Source: Saprospiraceae bacterium
GTDB lineage: Bacteria > Bacteroidota > Bacteroidia > Chitinophagales > Saprospiraceae
DNA: 31,995 nt
Direction: 5' to 3'
NCBI GenBank assembly: GCA_016714785.1
Contig: JADKCC010000014.1
Coordinates: 1 to 31,995 of the forward strand
Part shown: positions 20,690-31,935 of the stretch, in pieces
How positions within the stretch are numbered: position 1 is the first letter of the stretch
Layout of the letters: every line of letters begins with the position of its first letter
Translations under genes and position numbers: made by a program
Notes under the pieces: model-generated
The model's input: only the letters and a program-made list of their open reading frames with translations
What the model was told of the DNA's origin: nothing
The model's database searches: none

Positions 20690-23575
20690 TCATCCTACAT
20701 ACTCTACACTCTCCACCCAGTGCACTGCTTTCCGTCCAGCAAAATCATGGATCTGGTGACGACAAGAAAAGCCATTAGCTACGACCATTGTGTTTTTGTC
20801 TGTCTTGTTGATAGCAGGAATTAAGACGAGCTCTGAGATTTTTTTGGATACGTCGTAATGTTCTGATTCGTAGCCGAAGGAGCCTGCCATTCCACAACAA
20901 CCACTATCGGGTTCGTGACAGTTAGTAGCTGCAGTCTGATAAATAGATTTCATTCCACTAGTACCGAATGATGCTTTCTGATGACAATGCCCATGCAGTA
21001 GAATGTCGCTTGATTTGGCTACAAATTTGCCTTGAAGTTGTCCTGAAGATACGGCATCAGCTAAGAAAACATCGATGGCCATTACATTCGACTTTAATGC
21101 TTCTGAAAGCGTGATATCTTCTATCAAATCTGGAAGGTCATCTATAAGTGCTGAAGTACACGATGGTTCGCAGACGACATTTTACACCTTGAGTAATGAA
21201 TGGCATTAGTTTTTCTGCTACCTGGGTGCCATCAGACTTCGCTTCTTTCAGGAAACCATTTGATATCCTCGGACGCTGACAGCAACCTACAGATGCTAGT
21301 AAAACATCATAGCCACAATCGGTGAGCAATTTGATGGCTGCTTTTCCTACTTGCGGCTCGTGATAATTGATGTAAGTATCTGCAAAAAGTGCTACTTTGT
21401 TTTTACTTCCGTTAGGCTTATAATTATTTTTGTGCCAAGTCTCCAATGATTCGTTAGCATAAGATGGTAGCGTACGACGACGATCTACCTTGATAATTTT
21501 TCAGCGGCGTATTTGAAGATGGAAGTTCCTTGTACAAAATTGACCAAAGGGGCTTTCCATCCTGCTAATTTAGGCACCATATCGACGTTGGCGCTGATGG
21601 CTTTTTCACGGAAAGTGATGTTACCATCATCATATTTTTTTTGGAGTACTTCACTTTTAAGCTTAGCCATGTCGACATTGGATGGACATTCTGATTTGCA
21701 AGCTTTACAGGAGAGACAAAGGTCGAGCGTTTCTAATACTTTTGGGTCAGTGAGTCCTTCAAAACCCAACTGTCCTGAGATAGCCAATCTCAATGCATTG
21801 GCTCTGCCACGTGTGGAAGCATCTTCGTCAGCAGTACCTTTAAACTCGGACACATGGTGCCGCCTATATGATTGCGACAAGCACCTACGCCCGAACAGTT
21901 GTGGACCAGTGCTTCGAAAGAGTGATCTTTTCGGTATTTATAGACAAAATTGTATTGGTTATCTTTGTAATCTGCTCCATATCTCAGATGTCGGTCCATA
22001 GGTGGCACGTCGATGATGATGCCTGGATTTAGTAGATATTTAGGATCAAATATTGTCTTTACATCCATGAGACATTGATACACTTCATCTCCAAAAAAGT
22101 CTCTGAGTCTGTGACCACGATTGCGCCCGTCGCCATGCTCTCCTGACCAGGCTCCATTGTATTTTTTGACCAAAAGGAAGACTGCATCAGAGATGGTTTT
22201 CATCAGGTCTATATCCGATTGCACCGTCATATCCAAAGCAGGCCTCACGTGTAGTACGCCTACGCTCGCATGCGCGTAAAGGATGGTTTCGACGCCATTT
22301 TTATTGCACAGATCAAGTACATCCTGAATATAATCGGCCAAATGCACTAATGGTATAGCTTGATCTTCTATAAAAGGAATGGGTTTTCTACCCGAAGGAT
22401 CGCCCATGAGCAAACCAAGTCCGTTTTTGCGCAATGCCCACGAATCATCCAATTCTGCGGCTGTTCTTAGGATAGGGTAGGCGTAAGCAGTACTATTATT
22501 TTGTAACCACCAAGAGAAGTCATCGATTCTCTGATCCAGTTCATCTTGCGATAAGCAGAAAAACTCGACCGAAAGGGTAGCCTGTGGCGTACCGATGATT
22601 AAGCGTTTATGCAGACTTTTAGTCATATTGTTTTTGACACTTTGCTCAAATACATTAAAATCTAGCATTTCTATGGCAGCAGGATCGAAGGCAATCATCT
22701 GATATACTTCTCTGATCGCACGCATTCTGTCATCGTAATGCACGGTGAAGGCTGCTTTATATTGGGGTATAGGTTCGAGATTGACTTTGGCTTCCAAAAT
22801 GATGCCCAGACTACCTTCTGAGCCAGCCAATATTTTAGCCAGATTCCAGCGATCTGTGTGAATAAATTCGTCGAGTGGATATCCGTTGACGCGGCGCATC
22901 ACCTGGGATATGCCGCTTCGATGTAGCAGCATGTTCAAAAATGATTTTCCTGAACGACCTGTATATTTCTCCTTCTCTGTCTGTTTGTTGACATTTGGCT
23001 TCGTATGCTTCTGCGGTTAGCTCACCCAATTGCAATAGGGTTCCGTCCATGAGCAAAACTTTGAGACCTAAAACATGATCTATGGTTTTGCCATATTTGA
23101 TACTTTTAGTTCCTGATGAGTTATTGGCAATCATGCCACCTATTGTCGCACGGCTTGTAGTTTGCAGGGTCAGGTGCAAATGCAAACCATGACCTTTGAC
23201 TGCAGCATTGAGTTGATCGCGGACTACACTGGATGGACAATGGCGTATCGTTCAACGGGATTAATTTCCAATATCTTATCAAAATATTTGGTAAAATCAA
23301 TGATCAGCGCTTGATTCGTGGTTTTGACCTGCGAGACTGGTAGCACTACCTCGTGGCATCACTGGGATATTGTATTTATTGGCTATCTGAATGATTTTTA
23401 TCAGATCACTTTCATTGCTTGGAATGGCAATGGCTAGTGGCTGCAATTTGTACAAAGATGCATCTGTAGCATAGAATCCGAGCGAAAGGTCATCGGTTTT
23501 GATCTCTGATGTCGTAATGGATTGTAATTCCTGAATAAATATTTGAAAATCTTTGGGTAATTGTACGGTCGCCAT
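20690..23575 (-). CDS. FAD-linked oxidase fused to Fe-S/CCG oxidoreductase (D-lactate/glycolate dehydrogenase-like), frameshifted
   Basis: A ~960-residue fusion. It begins MATVQLPKDFQIF (23575) and continues into the FAD_binding_4 domain (NIPVMPRGSATSLAGQ, then GGMIANNSSGTKSIKYGKT and GSLGIILEAKVNLEP), then the FAD-oxidase C-terminal part (ILYAHASVGVLHVRP, SGEHGDGRNRGHRLRDFFG). The Fe-S region follows: CSGVGACR...GGTMCPS and CLSCKACKSECPSNVDMAKLK, cysteine ligands of two clusters. Two CCG domains close the protein (GCCQRPRISNG and GCCGMAGSFGYESEHY). Such proteins oxidise 2-hydroxy acids such as D-lactate and pass electrons to the quinone pool or another acceptor; the exact substrate is not evident. 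About five frame breaks (near 23290, 23190, 22930, 21850, 21460-21480 and 21130) interrupt it. A -7 box lies at 23596-23603. Confidence 0.85.
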
Positions 23576-23595
23576 ATTATTTGCTATTCTTGGTT

Positions 23596-23603
23596 CAAAG
23601 GTA
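23596..23603 (-). promoter_or_regulatory. -7 box for the FAD/Fe-S oxidoreductase
   Basis: On the minus strand TACCTTTG matches TAnnTTTG, 20 nt upstream of the start at 23575. Confidence 0.45.
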
Positions 23604-23701
23604 TTAAAAAGGCTCGATTGTTATATATCCGGATATTTATTATTATTAATATTTGTACCAAGAAATGTATAGGTGGGGAAAATTTTAAATAAAAATAATA
23701 A

Positions 23702-23738
23702 AATATCGGATAAAATTAATATCTTTGTATCCGATATT
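23702..23738 (+). promoter_or_regulatory. Fic promoter inside an operator-like inverted repeat
   Basis: AATATCGGATA (23702-23712) and TATCCGATATT (23728-23738) are perfect 11-bp inverted repeats. Between them lies TATCTTTG (23720-23727), a TAnnTTTG -7 box, 20 nt before the Fic ATG. A repressor bound to the repeat would cover the promoter. A related 12-bp palindrome, ATATCCGGATAT, lies ~75 bp upstream near 23625-23636. Confidence 0.6.
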
Positions 23739-23747
23739 ATAATCATT

Positions 23748-24679
23748 ATGAATCCTGTAATTTTAAAAAACGAAGATGGCATTTCTGATTTACTAGAAAG
23801 AGTACTCAATAAAAAGCACTTTTGGATGATTCCAGGCCGTTGCCTGCTTCTGCTATTAATAGAGTGCAGCAAGATTTGGCTCTAGAATGGACTTATAATT
23901 CTAATAGTATTGAAGGCAATAGTCTAACTTTGGCTGAGACACGTGTCATCTTACAAGATGGACTGACTATAGGTGGTAAGTCACTTCAGGAGCATTTCAG
24001 GCTTATAAATCATGACAAGGCAATTTCATTTTGGAAGAATTAGTAAGTAAGTCTTATGATCTACGGGCGATAGACATTTTGAGTATCCATGAGATGGTAA
24101 TGAAAAACATTGATGACCAATTTGCAGGACGCATCAGAAATGGTATGGTTCGTATCGTTGGGGCTAATTTTACCCACCTGGTCCTGAAAAGGTAGCTGAT
24201 TTGTTGGATGGATTGATAAATCAAGTCAATACAAATACTGAAAAGTGGATTTGGCCTTTTAGTACTTATTTTCTACCATAAATTAGTTTGGATTCACCCT
24301 TTTTTGATGGCAACTTGGACGTACAGGTAGATTTTTCATGAATCTTTATTGATGAAACATACTTTCCACCAGCTATTATTCTTAAAATGATCGAAAAAAA
24401 TATTATACAGCATTAAACTTAGCCAATAAAGGAGATTATGAAAAGTTGTTTTATTAGTACTCCAGGCCATAGAAAGATCTTTAAACATGTACATTCAGAT
24501 CTTCCAAAGAATATAGAATATTTGAACCAATAGCTCTAATTGCTAATGATCCAGAAGTACCTATGGTATGGAGTATACGGTCTATTAGCTAGGACTGGTA
24601 AATAGATGCCCATAAAGAAGGAAGAAATTGGGTCACCACTAAAGAAGCAGTGATAAAACATAAAGAGTCCAAACATTAG
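23748..24679 (+). pseudogene. Fic family protein, class II-type with N-terminal inhibitory motif (frameshifted)
   Basis: Fic proteins transfer AMP or other groups onto target proteins. From ATG 23748 the frames give MNPVILKNEDGISDLLERV, then LEWTYNSNSIEGNSLTLAET: SNSIEG fits the (S/T)xxxE(G/N) inhibitory helix placed before the Fic core, as in class II. DILSIHEMVMKNIDDQFAGRIR and ANFTPPGPEKV follow. The active-site loop at 24295-24335 reads HPFFDGN, an indel, then RTGRFFMNL, close to HPFxDGNGRxxR. The C-terminal part (EVPMVWSIRSI, HKEGRNWVTTKEAVIKHKES) resembles the DNA-binding-like tail of many Fic proteins. At least seven indels, probably artefactual. An operator-like repeat spans its promoter; autoregulation is a plausible guess. 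Confidence 0.8.
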
Positions 24680-24799
24680 TATTTTAAAAAAGGATTATAT
24701 AAATTAGTTTTATAATTAACTGGAGTATTTATTTTTTCTTACATTTTCAAAATTTTATTTTTTCTTCTCAAAATACCTTAAGCATAAAAATACACTTAC

Positions 24800-25263
24800 A
24801 TGACACTCAACGAACAGCTTGCAAACAACTAAAAGATCTTTTCCTCACAGGTCAATGGATCGGAACAAACCTAAATCTGAAAGCCCAACTTGATGATGTG
24901 AATTTAGAAATGGCCAACACTAGGTATGAATCTTTAAACACCATAGCTCTTTTGCTTTTCATAATAACTATTATTGGAAAGTGTTATCAATGTATTTAAG
25001 GTGGTACATTGGATATCAAGATAAATACAGTTATGATATGCCGCCAATATCATCAGAAGAAGAGTGGAAAACCATGCGCGATAATATTTACAGAAATGCT
25101 GAGTATTTGTGTATTTGGTAGAGCTAATGCCTACTTCTAAACTAAATGACCCATTTACAGATGAAAAGTATGGAACTTATTTTAAAATCTAATAGGTATG
25201 TTGGAGCATAGTTATTATCATTTAGGTCAGATTGTTTGATTAAAAGTTACTAAAGGTAAGTAA
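24800..25263 (+). pseudogene. DinB-like (DUF1572-type) protein (frameshifted)
   Basis: From ATG 24800 the frames give LKDLFLTGQWIGTNL, AQLDDVNLEMANTRYESLNT, IALLLFHINYYWK, GGTLDIKDKYSYDMPPISSE, EEWKTMRDNIYRNAE and, near the end, GMLEHSYYHLGQIVLIK. This matches the four-helix DinB/DUF1572 fold: the FHINYYW and EHSYYHxGQI histidines are the usual metal ligands. Total ~155 residues, the family norm. Members include thiol-dependent S-transferase-like and stress-related proteins, but most are uncharacterised. Several indels break it. It sits downstream of the Fic gene with a 120-nt gap. Confidence 0.72.
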
Positions 25264-25431
25264 ATACTTTTACAAAAAAAGCATGTCTAGGCTATCGTTT
25301 TGAAAATAAATATAAAAATATTATATGCAATTTATTGCAATATTCAAAATAAATATCATATTTGTTGCTTCGTAGTACTTTGGATTTAAGTACTTTTTAG
25401 ATATTTTTTTACAATCAAAACTTTACTTAAG

Positions 25432-28097
25432 ATGCGACATTTAATTTTATTATTTAATCTTGTTTATTCACTTGCACTGAATGCACAAAATATTTGAGCA
25501 TTGTTACTGATAATACAAACACACCTCTTATAGAGAGTGAGTATTATAGAAAAAAGGTACCACCAATGGTGTAATTACGGACATTGACGGTGCTACTCTA
25601 TCAATAGTACGAAAAAAAGCCCAATATTGATATTCAGTTATACTGGGCATAAAGTATAGAAAGATCTTAGAAGGCATCTCAAAATTAAATGGTGCTAGAA
25701 GAAGGATTTTATTGGGCGAAGTGCAAGTAGTGGGATCTCGTTCTTACAATCGTAGTGCTACTAATTCTCCAGTAGCTATTGATGTCATAGAGGTAGCCAA
25801 TCTTGCCAATAGCACGGGAAGAGTTGAAGTCAATCAAATACTTCAATTTAATGCACCTTCATTTAATGCTACGAAACAATCGGCTCAGACGGAGCAGACC
25901 ACGTCGATCCAGCATCATTGAGAGGATTAGGGCCGGACCAGACGCTTGTTTTGATTAATGGTAAAAGAAGACACCAATCATCTTTGGTCAATATATTTGG
26001 TACTCGCGGTCGTGGAAACACAGGGACAGACCTTAATGCCATCCCAGCTGCAATCAAGAGAATGAGAAATACTCAGGATGGCGCATCTGCACAATATGGA
26101 TCTGATGCCATAGCCGGTGTGATCAATGTTGTGTATAAAGATAAAACACACGGACTGTCAGGTGGTGTGACTTATAGGCTTAGCACGGCTGTGGGCGGAG
26201 ATTATGCAGAGAAATCTGGCGAAGATATCTATAATGTCAATGGCAAAAACAGATCTTTAGACCCTGATGGCGACAAAAGTTATGATGGCAATACGACAAG
26301 AGTAGATTTGAGTTATGGAATAAGTTTGGGTGATAAAGGTGGATTTGCCAATTTTACTGCAGAATATCTCACTAAAGATAGAACGCTACGGTCTGGATAT
26401 TCTTGGAGGAAAGGTTATGGCTCAGCTGCTGTGGACCAGTTTCAGTTTTTTGTAAATAGTGCCATGCCATTAGGAGATAAGTCCGAACTATACATCTTTG
26501 GTGGACAGGCAATCGAGATACTGATGCTTTTGCTTTTTCTCGATCAGAGCCATCTGAAGACGAACCTAGATCAGTACCTTCCCTTTATCCGAATGGGTTT
26601 CACCAAGGATAACTAAATATCATTGATAATTCATTTACTGGCGGCATTCGACATGAGCTTTCCTAATGGTTGGCAGGCGGTTTCAGTCATAGCTATGGGC
26701 TGAATGATTTTCTATTACCTTATCAAAAAATACCAATAATGCTTCTTTGGTTCACTCACCTACGGAATTTGATGCAGGAGGACATAACTTAGCTATGAAT
26801 GTGACGGGTCTTAATTTTTCAAAGTACTATAAAAGGATAGCTTCAGGGCTAAATTTGGCCTTTGGTACGGAATATAGGACGGAAAATTTTCAAATCTATG
26901 CGGGAGAGGTTGGTTCTTATGCAACGTATGATATCAATGGATTGCCGATCACAAATCCAGCTATACAAACACCTTTTGTTAATCAGTTTGGCATAGAACC
27001 AGGTGGTGGATCTCAAGGTTTTCCTGGATATAGCCAGCCAATGAGTAGATAAATCCAGATCTAATATTGGATTTGTATGGAGACGCAGAACTCAATATAA
27101 CAAACAAATTTTTGCTTTCCGGAGCACTCAGGTATGAAAATTATAGTGATTTTGGCAACACACTTAATTATAAATTGGCAAGTAGATATAATATTTTGAT
27201 GATTGGCCATTAGGGCTTCGGTTTTCCAGGATTTAGAGCTCCGTCTTTGGCACAGATTCATTACAATCTGATTTTACTAATATCATCGCCGGACGATCAC
27301 TTCAAACATTGCTTGCATCCAATACAAGTACAGTTGCTAAAGCATTCGGTATCAATCGCCTACAAGAAGAAAAAGCCAATAATTTTTCAGCAGGTTTGAC
27401 ATATAAAAAGGGGAATTTTACAGCTACCATAGATGGATACATGATAGATGTAAAAGATAGGATTATCCTCACAGATGTTTTTGATGTATCGACTTTGAAT
27501 GTAGGTGCGGAAGCAGCACAGTTTTTTGCCAATGGTGTGGATACAAAAACTACGGGTGTGGATATTATCTTAAATTACAAGCATTACTTAAATAAAAAAT
27601 CTAATATCTCAGGTGGAATTGCTGCCAATTTTAATAATACAGAAATTATAAACATCAATGCAGGAACACTCAATCCTTTTTACATTTTTTGGTCCTTTTT
27701 CACAAGCATATTTGCAAGCAGGGCACCTTGATTACAAAGTAGGCGCTAATGTTATATTTCAGGCAGGAAGATTTGAAGCTATGTTAGTTTATACCCAATT
27801 TAGTCAGGTACAAATTCAAGATTTCCAATGGGTGGACTCACCAGCTACCAATCAAAGTGAAGCAGATGAATTATACAAAGTAGCCACTGATACTTATGCA
27901 GCTTCGGGAACATTGGATTTATCTGCCAGTTTTGCGGTATCAGACCGTTTAAAGTGACGCTAGGAGGCAATAATATACTTAATAAGTACCCAACACCACA
28001 GTTTGATGGATGGACCGATCAAGGTGGTTTTAATGATTCTGTTCAGATGGGATCAGATGGCAGATATTTATTTTGCAAGATTGGGATTTAACTTTAG
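25432..28097 (+). CDS. TonB-dependent outer-membrane receptor (frameshifted)
   Basis: A ~885-residue outer-membrane receptor. The N-terminus MRHLILLFNLVYSLALNAQN (25432) is a signal peptide, followed by a degraded carboxypeptidase-like regulatory domain (ITDNTNTPLI, GVITDIDG). The plug domain has GEVQVVGSRSYNRSATNSPV, ILQFNAPSFNATKQS, ASLRGLGPDQTLVLINGKRR and DGASAQYGSDAIAGVINVV. Barrel segments continue to YFARLGFNF near 28095, the usual aromatic C-terminal end; the stop TAG at 28095-28097 is one base out of frame and needs one extra T. Such receptors import large or scarce nutrients using TonB energy; the ligand is unknown and no SusD partner is visible. Breaks lie near 25490, 25550, 25890, 26060, 26510, 26700, 27050, 27210, 27690, 27955 and 28075. 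Confidence 0.88.
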
Positions 28098-28128
28098 TTT
28101 TTTACATGCACTTGCTAACAATATTCAT

Positions 28129-28157
28129 CCGAAGCATTATCTTTTGGAATGCTTCGG
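28129..28157 (+). terminator. hairpin terminator after the TonB receptor
   Basis: CCGAAGCATT (28129-28138) and AATGCTTCGG (28148-28157) form a perfect 10-bp stem with a 9-nt loop, ~30 nt after the receptor stop and ~70 nt from the end of the convergent EnvC-like gene. A strong U-tract is lacking directly after it; TTCTTTTTT comes ~40 nt later. Confidence 0.55.
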
Positions 28158-28228
28158 GCATATTATTGGCAAAGAATGAGTTAACTAAACGATGTGCTTC
28201 TTTTTTGGCTAGGGCTGCTGACCGCTAC

Positions 28229-29390
28229 TTATTTATTAAACCAACTTTCAGGATTCATTTTTGTTTTTATCCTTCCACAATTCAAAATGTAATTCTGCTT
28301 TGCCATCTTCAGATGTTATCACATTTCCAATGGTTTGCTCTCTCTTTATTTTTTGCCCTTTTTGAGACAGTCACATTATCTAGTTTTGAATACACAGTGT
28401 AATAACTTCCGTGTTTCATAATGATCATATTTTTTAAATCCAGGTATATTAGTTACTCCCTACTACTTCGCCGTCATATACACATGTGACATTGTCACCA
28501 CTTGGTAAGGTGAAATCCACTCCATTATTCGAAATTTCTACATTTTTAATAGTGGGATGAGGATGAGTGCCGAATCTAGCTGTGATTTTGCCTTTGGATA
28601 CAGGATAGCTAAGAGGGCACCTTTGTTTTTTGCAAAACCCAGAATTGTCAATTTCTTTCTTTTTGACCATGGCGACATCTTCTTTTCTTTCACTTTGGCC
28701 TTTTTCAAGTTCGGCTATGATAATTTTCTCAATGGCTTTATTTAGGTTTTCTCTTTCTTGTTGACGCTTTTTGAGATTGTCTTGAAGTTTGTGTTCTTCT
28801 TTAGATAGTTTTTTGATGATAGCATCCTTTTTTTTGTTCCAGTTCCAATGTTTTTATATTAATCGTTGTTTGACTTAGTACAGCAATGTTTTTTTCTTTT
28901 GTTTTTTCAATTTCTATATTTTTATCCTTGATCTCACCAGTGATAAGTTGTATTTCTTCCAACTTTGTTTAGTAAATTGATCAAATTGATGTATGTATCT
29001 CCACCGGACCATTAGATTGTTTAAGTTATCAGAGGAAAGTAAATATGACCATTTTGAGTTCGACACTTTTTTAAGTAATTTCTCCTTAATATTGTACTAT
29101 ATTGGGTTTTTAAAGTCTCATGTTTTCTTTTAATTCTTCTATTTTTGTTTCGTTTTCAGTGATAAGTTTTCATTGATATTGACTGTCTTCAAATTGCTTA
29201 TTAGCTTCTTCCGACTATCTACTTGCCGCTCTAGTGCTTTAAATTGCTCTAAACTTTTTTCTTTATTCTTCTTCGTACTTTCTAGTGCTTTTGATGTTTT
29301 TTCTATGTCTTTAATTATTTGCAAGCGCTGTTTTTCCAACTCTTGTCGAGATTGGAGTGATACCAATAAAGAACTTGTTTCAAATATATT
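28229..29390 (-). CDS. EnvC/LytM-type murein hydrolase activator (frameshifted)
   Basis: A periplasmic coiled-coil plus M23-like protein. The N-terminal half (29366-28700) is rich in Lys, Glu and Gln heptads: SRQELEKQRLQIIKDIEKTS, KNKEKSLEQFKALERQVDSR. The C-terminal LytM domain reads SKGKITARFGTHPHPTIKNV, EISNNGVDFTLPSGDNVTCV, YDGEVVG, TSEDGKAELHFELWKDK and SWFNK-stop at 28229. In active M23 enzymes a zinc-binding His occupies the position of the first N in NNGVD; its absence is shared by EnvC-type activators, which switch on amidases rather than cut peptidoglycan. The N-terminal signal peptide and exact start are obscured by indels; breaks also near 29160, 28990, 28840 and 28300-28450. It follows the DUF4292 gene with almost no gap. 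Confidence 0.78.
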
Positions 29391-30146
29391 AGTATGATAA
29401 ATCTGCTAATTGATTTTTTTCATATCTCATCGGTATTGAAAATTTTATATCTAATGGTACATTTATATCTATAAAGGAAAGTTGCATTTCTATGGTAGCC
29501 TGCTCATCATTGGTGTAGGGAAATTGAAATTTTCTATAGTAAGGTATATTTCCATACCCTTTCATTTTCCTATAATCACCATATTCGGCAATTGCTATAC
29601 GGTTCATACCTCGGTTATTTTCATTTTCTCTAATTGTAAGTTATACCCATTGACATAATACTCAAGTAAGATATCATCTACTTTTCCTTGGACGATATAA
29701 TAAATGGAATCCTTTATCATATTGGTTTTTGATGGGTCAAGTAACAGAATATTTCCAAACATCAATTGTTGTAAATCTTCAAAATTATTGATATTGACGC
29801 TATTTGTTTGATTTGGTCAATTGGTCCAGACTCATAAGCGGCTTCTAAACGATAGAGAACAGTATAAGAATCTTTTCAATAAACACACGGGCAGCTTCAA
29901 TGCCAAATTTTTTTCAGCTATTAATATAGCACTATCTTTTTCATTTGAACAATCATAGTTCCTGATATATTTTCATCAGAGACTCAAGTCTTGTACTTAT
30001 TTTGGCGCTAAACCAATCAAAATCTATATTTCTAGATGCCAAAATTTGTAGTATATCTTTCTTCGATCTTTCAGGTATTGGTTTTAGCTTTTAGTGGCTG
30101 TACAAGAAATAGAAAATACCAATATAATATAAATTATTAACCGCAT
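29389..30146 (-). CDS. DUF4292-type lipoprotein (frameshifted)
   Basis: Starts MRLIIYIILVFSISCTATKS at 30146: a lipoprotein signal with lipobox Cys. Frames then give DENISGTMIVQMKK, YTVLYRLEAAYESGPIDQIK, NFEDLQQLMFGNILLLDPSK, IKDSIYYIVQGKVDDILL and EYYVNGYNLQLEKMKI. The open C-terminal part reads MNRIAIAEYGDYRKM ... EMQLSFIDINVPLDIKFSIP and ends at 29389. This matches DUF4292, a Bacteroidota lipoprotein family related to LolB/LolA-like beta folds. Its function is not known, but an envelope role is likely. The ATG overlaps the upstream TPR gene's TGA (TGATG), so translation is coupled; the EnvC-like gene follows directly. About six indels. Confidence 0.75.
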
Positions 30147-31650
30147 CACTAGCTTTTTTTTGTTAATTTTATGCTCAATGCGTTTCATTTTCCGCCCTGT
30201 ATAACAGCTTTTTTGAAAGAATTGCAAGGCACTTTTCGGATCATTTTTCGCCAAGGCAATGTCGCCCTTTAGTTCTACAGCATCAGCATTTTTTATCTCC
30301 ACTTATACTTATAGCTTTGTCGGCCCATTCACTAGCCTTCAATAGTCTTTTGATTGAAGGCCAATTGACTTTTTAAGAGATGAAACAATGCTTTCAATGG
30401 TAAGATTTCCTGCTGAGATCAAAATAGCTTCATCCAATAATGAAATAATATTTTTGGTATCTTCAGTAATTACTAAGCTTTTGCACTAAAATAATATGAT
30501 ATAGCTTGGTTTGGAAGTAGTCCATGCTTCTGTAGACTTCTCATGGAGACGGGAATAATTTTCAACATCATCTAGGCAATACATTAATTGCTCCCAAACC
30601 AGAAAAATCTTCTTATTCAAAGACAAGGTTTTTCTTATTGCCTTATCGCTGCGTTTTTGTTTCCTTGATTTTTTAAATATCTGCATAGATGGCATGAGCT
30701 TTTGCTTCATTTGGGTGAAGTATCACTAGGTTGTCACATAATTGTGCTAATTGATTACCCAAAATGGTGTCACCTTTGGCTGCATGTTGTTGCACGAAAG
30801 GTAAAAGTTCTTTTATTTTAGTATCTAATGGAATATCTGCATTATTAATTAATGGATGTAATGTTACCAAATATTCATTGGAGTTTATATTTTTTTTCTT
30901 TAATAAAATGATACCTAGTTTTGCATCAGTATTATCAGAAGGATCTATTCCCAAACCGTCGTAAAAATGGTTTCGGTTTCTGATACTTTGTCATTGGCGT
31001 GAAGCATATTTACAATTAATCTTAAGTATTTAGTATCACTTGGAAACTTATTAGCTAGGGCGCTTAGAACACTGACCGCTTCATTAATTCGTCCAGCATT
31101 GTCGAGGATTTCCGTTTTTTTAGTATATTGAAGTACTCCATCCTATGTTTTCTTCCTTATTATCCAATGTACTCAACGCACCATTTAAGTCATTCTGCTT
31201 TATTTGAAATTCTATTGTTTTATTATAAAATTCACTATTTTTGGTTGTAGTTCTGATAAAATTTTAAAGTCTTGATAGCATCATCTATTCTCCCCACTGC
31301 TTTAAGATAATCCATTCTAAAGCTTCTAAACCAAAACATTATCAGGTGCCATTTTGATAGCAGATGCTAAATTTGACTCCGTAAGATTGTAATCTTTTGC
31401 ATTTCGAAATGCAGCCTAGCTAGTTCAAATATATCGTAGCATAGTTGGTAGGTGCTTCTCGTCTTATACTATCCAAAAAAGCTTGATAGCTTCTGAAGTT
31501 TTGTTAGCTGCTTGCAGAAGTTTTACTTTACAAAACGATCTTGAATCTTAAATTCACTCTCTGTCTTGTGTGTATCCTCTTGAGCCATGATATAACTAAA
31601 GAAAAAAAGACAAATATAGGTGATAGTATTTTATAACTTATTGGATGCAT
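30146..31650 (-). CDS. secreted tetratricopeptide-repeat protein (frameshifted)
   Basis: Starts MHPISYKILSPIFVFLFF at 31650, a signal peptide ending near MAQEDT. TPR-like helix pairs run to the end: FELARLHFEMQ, ESNLASAIKMAP, DYLKAVGRIDDAIKTL, KQNDLNGALSTLDNKEE, NPSDNTDAKLGIILLKKK-like (30950), LHPNEAKAHAIYADI, IRKTLSLNKKIFLVWEQLMY and VELKGDIALAKNDPKSALQFF. The tail KMKRIEHKINKKK leads to TAG/TGA near 30146. About 500 residues. TPR proteins hold protein complexes together; here the partners are probably the envelope proteins encoded just downstream. A TACGTTTG -7 box lies at 31680-31687. Frame breaks are numerous (at least eight). Confidence 0.72.
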
Positions 31651-31679
31651 TATGATCATTTTATACAGTTCACCAACTA

Positions 31680-31687
31680 CAAACGTA
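31680..31687 (-). promoter_or_regulatory. -7 box for the TPR-DUF4292-EnvC operon
   Basis: On the minus strand TACGTTTG matches TAnnTTTG and lies 29 nt upstream of the TPR gene start at 31650. Confidence 0.45.
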
Positions 31688-31935
31688 CAAAGATGGTTCA
31701 AAGGTAATGAATGATATTATTATTAAAATTTCAATGATGATGAAAAAATATCACATTATTTTAATAATAGTCCGAACTATGAAATTAAATAGTACTAATT
31801 TTTAATTGTCTAAAGTATCTAGCTAGGCACTAAACAAACATATTATTTTTCACATAAAAATATCGGATTACACTTGATTGAAAACCACGTAATTAGGTAA
31901 ATAAAATCTACCAATAAAATAAATGATATTTCTTA

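Noticed and set aside
20690..23575. Several separate small oxidoreductase genes
   Set aside because: The pieces follow the domain order of one FAD/Fe-S/CCG fusion protein without gaps, so they are one gene broken by frameshifts.
28101..28226. 41-residue minus-strand frame (AALAKKEAHRLVNSFFANN) after the EnvC-like gene
   Set aside because: No start codon, and it runs through the terminator hairpin; probably chance, though errors prevent certainty.
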